The translations under genes and the position numbers were made by a program. DNA of 29,198 nucleotides from Lachnospiraceae bacterium UBA7480 (GTDB lineage Bacteria > Bacillota > Clostridia > Lachnospirales > Lachnospiraceae): NCBI GenBank assembly GCA_002479655.1, contig DLOQ01000165.1, positions 24,361-53,558 of the forward strand, in the 5' to 3' direction. Below, one piece after another: positions 24,717 through 29,198 of the stretch; positions within the stretch are counted from its first letter, which is position 1; every line of letters starts with the position of its first letter. The notes under the pieces were generated by a model. That model did no database searches, was not told where the DNA came from, and worked only from the letters and a program-made list of their open reading frames with translations.

Positions 24717-26426
24717 ATGGGAAATAAATTAGAACTTACATGGTATGGAAAAGAGGATGCTATAAAAGTAGAGCCACGATTGTTACTGCATGATTCAACA
24801 AAAGACTACGGAGAAAAAGAAACTGAAAATATGTTAATTCATGGGGATAATTTGTTGGCTTTAAAGGCTTTGGAAAAAGATTTTGCAGGGCAAGTAAAAT
24901 GTATTTATATAGATCCGCCATTCAATACACGACAGGCATTTGAACATTATGATGATAATTTGGAACATAGCATATGGCTTAATTTGATGAATGCCAGATT
25001 AAAGATTTTATATAAACTTTTGGAAATAAATGGAGTATTGTGGGTACACTTAGATGATAACGAAGTACATTATTGTAAGATATTGTTGGATGGTATATTT
25101 TCGCGCTCTAATTTTGTAGCACATATTACTTATGAAAGATCAGCAGTTGCGGGATTGGGACAAGGAGGTTATCTTGTCAATACTACGGAACATATTTTGT
25201 TATATAAAAAGGGCGTTCTTTCTGACAAGACAAATGTGAGTTATGAAGAACTAGGATTTAATATTATAAAAAGATATAATCGTTATGTTAAAAGTTTTGG
25301 AACAAGAACATTGGTAAGAGAATTTATAGCAAAATCTAATGGACAACCTGTAAAAGTATATGAGCATTCAAATGTTGAAATAGAAACGATTTCTTTAAAG
25401 AGCCCTAAAGAAAGAGAAGAAGAGATTAGAGAATTGTTTGTTCAGCATATAGATACTTTGTTCCGCGGGAATAGAGTACAGAAAGAAAATGAATTTCAAA
25501 ATTATATATTAGATGGGTTAGAAAAAGAGAAGTTTTATTCTGTTGATTATATCCCCAGCCGTGGAAAGAATAAAGACGAAGAAACCACTCTATACTATTA
25601 TAATTGCGAGCTTTTATCTTGGCTGAAAGATACAACATCCATTAATGATGGCATGCTAACAAAGTCGCAAAAAATGACTACTCTATGGAAACATGGGGAA
25701 ATTCCAAAAGCTGATATTGCCAATGAAGGCGGGGTATATTTTCCCAGAAGTAAAAAACCAGAACAATTATTGAAAAGAATAATTGAAATGTCTACGGATG
25801 AAAATGATATTGTGCTTGATTCTTTCTTGGGTTCAGGAACAACGGCTGCAGTTGCACAGAAAATGGGAAGGCGATGGATTGGAATAGAAATGGGAACCCA
25901 TGCCTACACGCTTTGTAAAACCCGTTTGGATAAAGTGATCTCTGGTGAGGATCAAGGCGGTATTTCAAAGGCTGTTGGATGGAATGGTGGAGGTGGATAT
26001 AAATTCTATGAACTTGCTCCGTCGCTTATTAATTATGATAAATTTGATGAACCAATTATAAATAAAGAATATGATGCGGACATGCTTGCGGCAGCAGTGG
26101 CTCTGCATGAAGGATATACATATCAACCGGATGCGGAACTTTTTTGGAAGCAGGCATATGGAACAGAGAATTCATATTTATTCGTAACTACAAGGCATTT
26201 AACGGACAGCTATATGAATTCAATTATGGATACGATGAAAGAAAATGAATTTCTTATCATTGCATGCAAATCCTATGATGATAAATTGGAGCATATTAGC
26301 AAAAAGATTGTAATAAAAAAAATACCACAAATGCTGCTTTCAAAATGTGAATTTGATAAAGAGAATTATAATTTTAACATCATAAATCCACCGGTATATG
26401 AGGATGAGGAGGCAGATTATGAATAA
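24717..26426 (+). CDS. mod: Type III restriction-modification methyltransferase (Mod)
   Basis: A 569-residue DNA methyltransferase of the beta class, because DPPF (66-69) comes before the SAM motif DSFLGSGTT (368-376). The start LELTWYGKEDAIKVEPRLLLHD and LIHGDNLLALKAL are typical of type III Mod proteins, and the middle, without motifs, should be the target recognition domain. It should methylate adenine (or possibly cytosine) at an asymmetric site. Res overlaps the end by eight bases, so the pair is translated together. GGGAG precedes ATG 24717. A 17-codon frame (24679-24732) with AAAGGAAG upstream overlaps the start and could tune translation. Length and motifs look complete, so the system is probably active. 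Confidence 0.92.
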   Translation: MGNKLELTWYGKEDAIKVEPRLLLHDSTKDYGEKETENMLIHGDNLLALKALEKDFAGQVKCIYIDPPFNTRQAFEHYDDNLEHSIWLNLMNARLKILYKLLEINGVLWVHLDDNEVHYCKILLDGIFSRSNFVAHITYERSAVAGLGQGGYLVNTTEHILLYKKGVLSDKTNVSYEELGFNIIKRYNRYVKSFGTRTLVREFIAKSNGQPVKVYEHSNVEIETISLKSPKEREEEIRELFVQHIDTLFRGNRVQKENEFQNYILDGLEKEKFYSVDYIPSRGKNKDEETTLYYYNCELLSWLKDTTSINDGMLTKSQKMTTLWKHGEIPKADIANEGGVYFPRSKKPEQLLKRIIEMSTDENDIVLDSFLGSGTTAAVAQKMGRRWIGIEMGTHAYTLCKTRLDKVISGEDQGGISKAVGWNGGGGYKFYELAPSLINYDKFDEPIINKEYDADMLAAAVALHEGYTYQPDAELFWKQAYGTENSYLFVTTRHLTDSYMNSIMDTMKENEFLIIACKSYDDKLEHISKKIVIKKIPQMLLSKCEFDKENYNFNIINPPVYEDEEADYE

Positions 26427-29103
26427 TGTTTTATTTCCACAATATACAACAGAATATATCAGTCATACTATGTCACTTCGTAAGCCACAGGAAAAATCTC
26501 TGCAAATTCTTGATACCATTATGAGAAATGTAGCATTAGATAATAATACAGGACTTGAGAATATACTAAAAGAAATTCATGAAATGTATCCGATATGTTC
26601 TGATTTTGAAAGGGAATTTCCATCGGTAGCCTTTGCACTTGCGACAGGAGTAGGGAAGACGAGGCTGATGGGTGCTTTTATCACATACCTGTATACGCAG
26701 CATGGAATCAAGAATTATTTCGTTGTTGCACCGGGGACTACCGTTTGTGATAAATTGAAGAGAGATTTGGGTGACAGTTCGAATCCCAAGTATGTATTTC
26801 ATGGTATTGGTTGTTTTAGTAATTCTCCCCTTGTAATATCAGATGAAGAATATGCAGACCATCCTATATCATTATTTCAATCAGAAATTAATATTTATGT
26901 GTTTAATATTGATAAATTTAATAAAGAGAATGCCAATATGAAGCAGATAAATGAAGTGCTGGGTGATTCTTTTTTTAAGATGCTTTCTGAACTGAATGAT
27001 TTAGTACTTATTATGGATGAGTCTCATCACTATCGAGCTGAAAAAGGTGCGAAAGCTTTAAATGAACTGAATCCATTGTTGGGATTGGAACTTACAGCTA
27101 CACCACTTGTAAAGTCAGGAAGTAGGCAAATTCCATTTAAGAATGTTGTATATGAATATCCGTTATCAAAGGCAATAGAGGATGGTTATACACGGACGCC
27201 TTTTGCTGTGACAAGAGCAGATGTGGCTTTCTACAATTTTGGAGAAGAGCAACTCGATAAATTGATGCTCAATGATGGAATACTGTGTCACGAAAATGCA
27301 AAGAGAAAGCTAAAAATATATGCAGATAAACATGGCGTAAAAGAAGTTAAGCCCTTTATGCTTGTGGTTTGTCAAAATACGGATCATGCGTCATGGGTTG
27401 AAAATTATGTGAAGTCTGATCAATTTTGCGATGGAAGATATGAAAATAAAACAATTACTATTCATTCAAAGTTAAAGGGAAGTGAAAGCGACTTCAATAC
27501 CAGAATGCTACTTGATGTGGAGAGAGCAGATAATCCGGTAGAAATAGTTATTCATGTAAATATGCTAAAGGAAGGATGGGATGTAAACAATCTTTATACG
27601 ATTGTTCCTCTTCGTACAGCAGCATCAAAGATAATGCGTGAACAAATGGTGGGACGAGGACTTAGGCTGCCATATGGAGAACGGACAAAGGATAGAGATG
27701 TAGATGCGGTCATGCTTACAGCACATGATAAGTTCAATGATATATTGGAGGAAGCGCAAAAAGGTGATTCAATTTTTAAGGCAGGCAATGTAATCAAAGT
27801 TGAAGATTTACCGAAAGAGGAAATTGTTTATACACAGATTGCGCTTGACTTAAGACAGAATTTAGAGATAGAAGATGCTTATAAACAGACAGGTGCAACA
27901 AGAGATGAAAAAACGACAGAGTTTTTTAAGGAAGCTGTATCTGCAATATCTAAGGAACTTGTACGTGAGATAGAAACACATGAAGAACATAAGATAAATG
28001 AGAAATATAAAATGAAAATTGTAGATACAGTCGTTGGAAAATTATGCCAAAATGAAGATTGGGGAGAAGTATTTAAGAAAAATGAAAATCCGATTTATGA
28101 ATGGATAGGACAGAAAACTGAGAAAACATATAGAGAAGTAGTAGAAAAATACATTCCTATTCCGCGGATTAAAGTAACTGATGAAGGGGTTGAGGAATAT
28201 AATTTTGTGGATTTTGATATGGATTTTTCTGATTTTTCATTTTGTCCAATCAGCAACGATATTTTAGTCCAGAGTCTTGAAAATTTGAGTGACAGAGAGA
28301 GGATTAAAGGGTACAAGATCAACTTTGAGGGTTATAATCCGCATAAAATATTACTCGAATTATTAAGAGAAAAGTCTGAGATTGACTATGAGAAGTGTTC
28401 AGAACTGTTACATAAACTGATTGAGCAGACATGCACATATTTTAAAAATTTATATGGAATGGATGGCATGAAAAATGTTGTTATGATGTATAAAAGAGAT
28501 ATTGCCCTAAAGATATATAATCAGATGATGCAGCATTTTTATATTACGAATGGATTTTTAAAAGAAGAGGTTATTGGAACAAGAGATTATAATTATAGCC
28601 AGTCCTTTACCGCTGAGAAAAAACTGGATTTATTTTCTTCATATACAGGAAATATTCGCTCTATTGTATTTGAGGGAATTAAAAGGGGCGTATTTAGAGA
28701 AGCACAATTTGATAGTAGACCAGAACTTGAACTTGCTCGTATTTTAGAAAGAGATAAAGTATACGTTAAAAATTGGCTTCGCCCATCCAGTAAAGAATTT
28801 AATATTACATATAATCATGGTCGTAATTATGAACCTGATTTTGTTGTAGAAGTGGAAGATCATATTTTTCTTGTGGAAGTCAAGGGAGAAGATCGTCTAG
28901 ATGCAGCGGATGTTTTGGCAAAAAAAGACAGAGCGTTAAGATTCTGTCAAGTTGTGTCAGAGTGGGGAATAGCAAATGGATACAAAGAATGGGATTATGT
29001 TTTTATTCCTTCAAAACAGATAACAGAAAATGCAACATTTAATATGTTGACAAAAAGATTTACTGTAGATGCTGAATCGGATATTTTGAAAGAAGATAAT
29101 TAA
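26419..29103 (+). CDS. res: Type III restriction enzyme helicase-nuclease (Res)
   Basis: An 894-residue SF2 ATPase with a nuclease at its end. It has Walker A ATGVGKT (75-81), DESHH (200-204), ELTATPL, the late helicase motifs MLKEGWDVNNLYTIVPLR and MVGRGLRLPYG, and a C-terminal PD-(D/E)xK nuclease with PD (Asp 807), then EVK (Glu 820 to Lys 822). Res translocates and cuts when two unmodified sites are in opposite orientation, together with Mod. ATG 26419 is chosen because GAGGAGG (26406-26412) is six bases upstream; an ATG at 26398 lies inside mod before that site. It is the last gene of the island, and the remaining 95 bases hold nothing I recognise. Confidence 0.93.
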   Translation: MNNVLFPQYTTEYISHTMSLRKPQEKSLQILDTIMRNVALDNNTGLENILKEIHEMYPICSDFEREFPSVAFALATGVGKTRLMGAFITYLYTQHGIKNYFVVAPGTTVCDKLKRDLGDSSNPKYVFHGIGCFSNSPLVISDEEYADHPISLFQSEINIYVFNIDKFNKENANMKQINEVLGDSFFKMLSELNDLVLIMDESHHYRAEKGAKALNELNPLLGLELTATPLVKSGSRQIPFKNVVYEYPLSKAIEDGYTRTPFAVTRADVAFYNFGEEQLDKLMLNDGILCHENAKRKLKIYADKHGVKEVKPFMLVVCQNTDHASWVENYVKSDQFCDGRYENKTITIHSKLKGSESDFNTRMLLDVERADNPVEIVIHVNMLKEGWDVNNLYTIVPLRTAASKIMREQMVGRGLRLPYGERTKDRDVDAVMLTAHDKFNDILEEAQKGDSIFKAGNVIKVEDLPKEEIVYTQIALDLRQNLEIEDAYKQTGATRDEKTTEFFKEAVSAISKELVREIETHEEHKINEKYKMKIVDTVVGKLCQNEDWGEVFKKNENPIYEWIGQKTEKTYREVVEKYIPIPRIKVTDEGVEEYNFVDFDMDFSDFSFCPISNDILVQSLENLSDRERIKGYKINFEGYNPHKILLELLREKSEIDYEKCSELLHKLIEQTCTYFKNLYGMDGMKNVVMMYKRDIALKIYNQMMQHFYITNGFLKEEVIGTRDYNYSQSFTAEKKLDLFSSYTGNIRSIVFEGIKRGVFREAQFDSRPELELARILERDKVYVKNWLRPSSKEFNITYNHGRNYEPDFVVEVEDHIFLVEVKGEDRLDAADVLAKKDRALRFCQVVSEWGIANGYKEWDYVFIPSKQITENATFNMLTKRFTVDAESDILKEDN

Positions 29104-29198
29104 CTGACAAATGAAGTATTTATTTAAACAAGGACGAGCTCATTGTAGAATATAAATAGTTGATATATGTTAGAGATAGGAGCTTCCTGTATAATTCA

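Overview
The window looks like a Clostridia genome, most likely Lachnospiraceae. The evidence is strong AGGAGG-type ribosome binding sites, a Firmicutes-type PcrA, an acidic one-helix protein after pcrA of a kind I associate with that family, and a RumA/RlmD methyltransferase with the C-terminal tail often seen at a Clostridial integration hotspot. Almost everything reads on the + strand; the one credible minus-strand gene is a small HTH regulator.

Region 1 (1-6902) is chromosomal: the end of purA, a small membrane protein, an EamA-type transporter, the helicase gene pcrA, an acidic single-pass membrane protein, and rumA/rlmD. The rumA product is much longer than usual (712 residues). It carries two in-frame tandem-repeat inserts and a tail of about 95 residues beyond the normal end of the family.

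Region 2 (about 6597-19592) appears to be an integrated element of about 12.9 kb. The 3' part of rumA (6597-6668) and the 3' end of the serine recombinase gene plus the bases after it (19520-19592) form an imperfect direct repeat. Both encode ETVCLLSK, and the right copy runs on into a frameshifted fossil of the rumA tail. The cargo is a tight operon: WYL regulator, dynamin-like GTPase, tail-anchored membrane protein, HerA/FtsK-like ATPase with a Ser/Gly/Thr-rich insert, HNH nuclease and a SUKH-like immunity candidate. This is the best candidate for an undescribed system. I know of no named defence or toxin system with this gene set. Behind it lie about 1 kb of hairpin-rich non-coding DNA that looks like the remains of a conjugative-element leader, a 45-codon ORF, a DUF1016/YhcG nuclease and the recombinase.

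Region 3 (19648-29103) is a stacked, co-directional defence island: an AAA15 ATPase with an RloB-like TOPRIM protein (AbiL-like pair), a HamA/HamB Hachiman pair, and a complete type III restriction-modification system (Mod, Res). Base composition changes sharply between modules, and HamA/HamB is the most AT-rich, so the island was probably assembled in several steps. A promoter fused to the recombinase terminator starts this run.

Taken together, the 3' end of rumA looks like an integration hotspot that has collected anti-phage or inter-bacterial conflict modules. All functional statements come from motifs and gene order read by eye; no database search was run.
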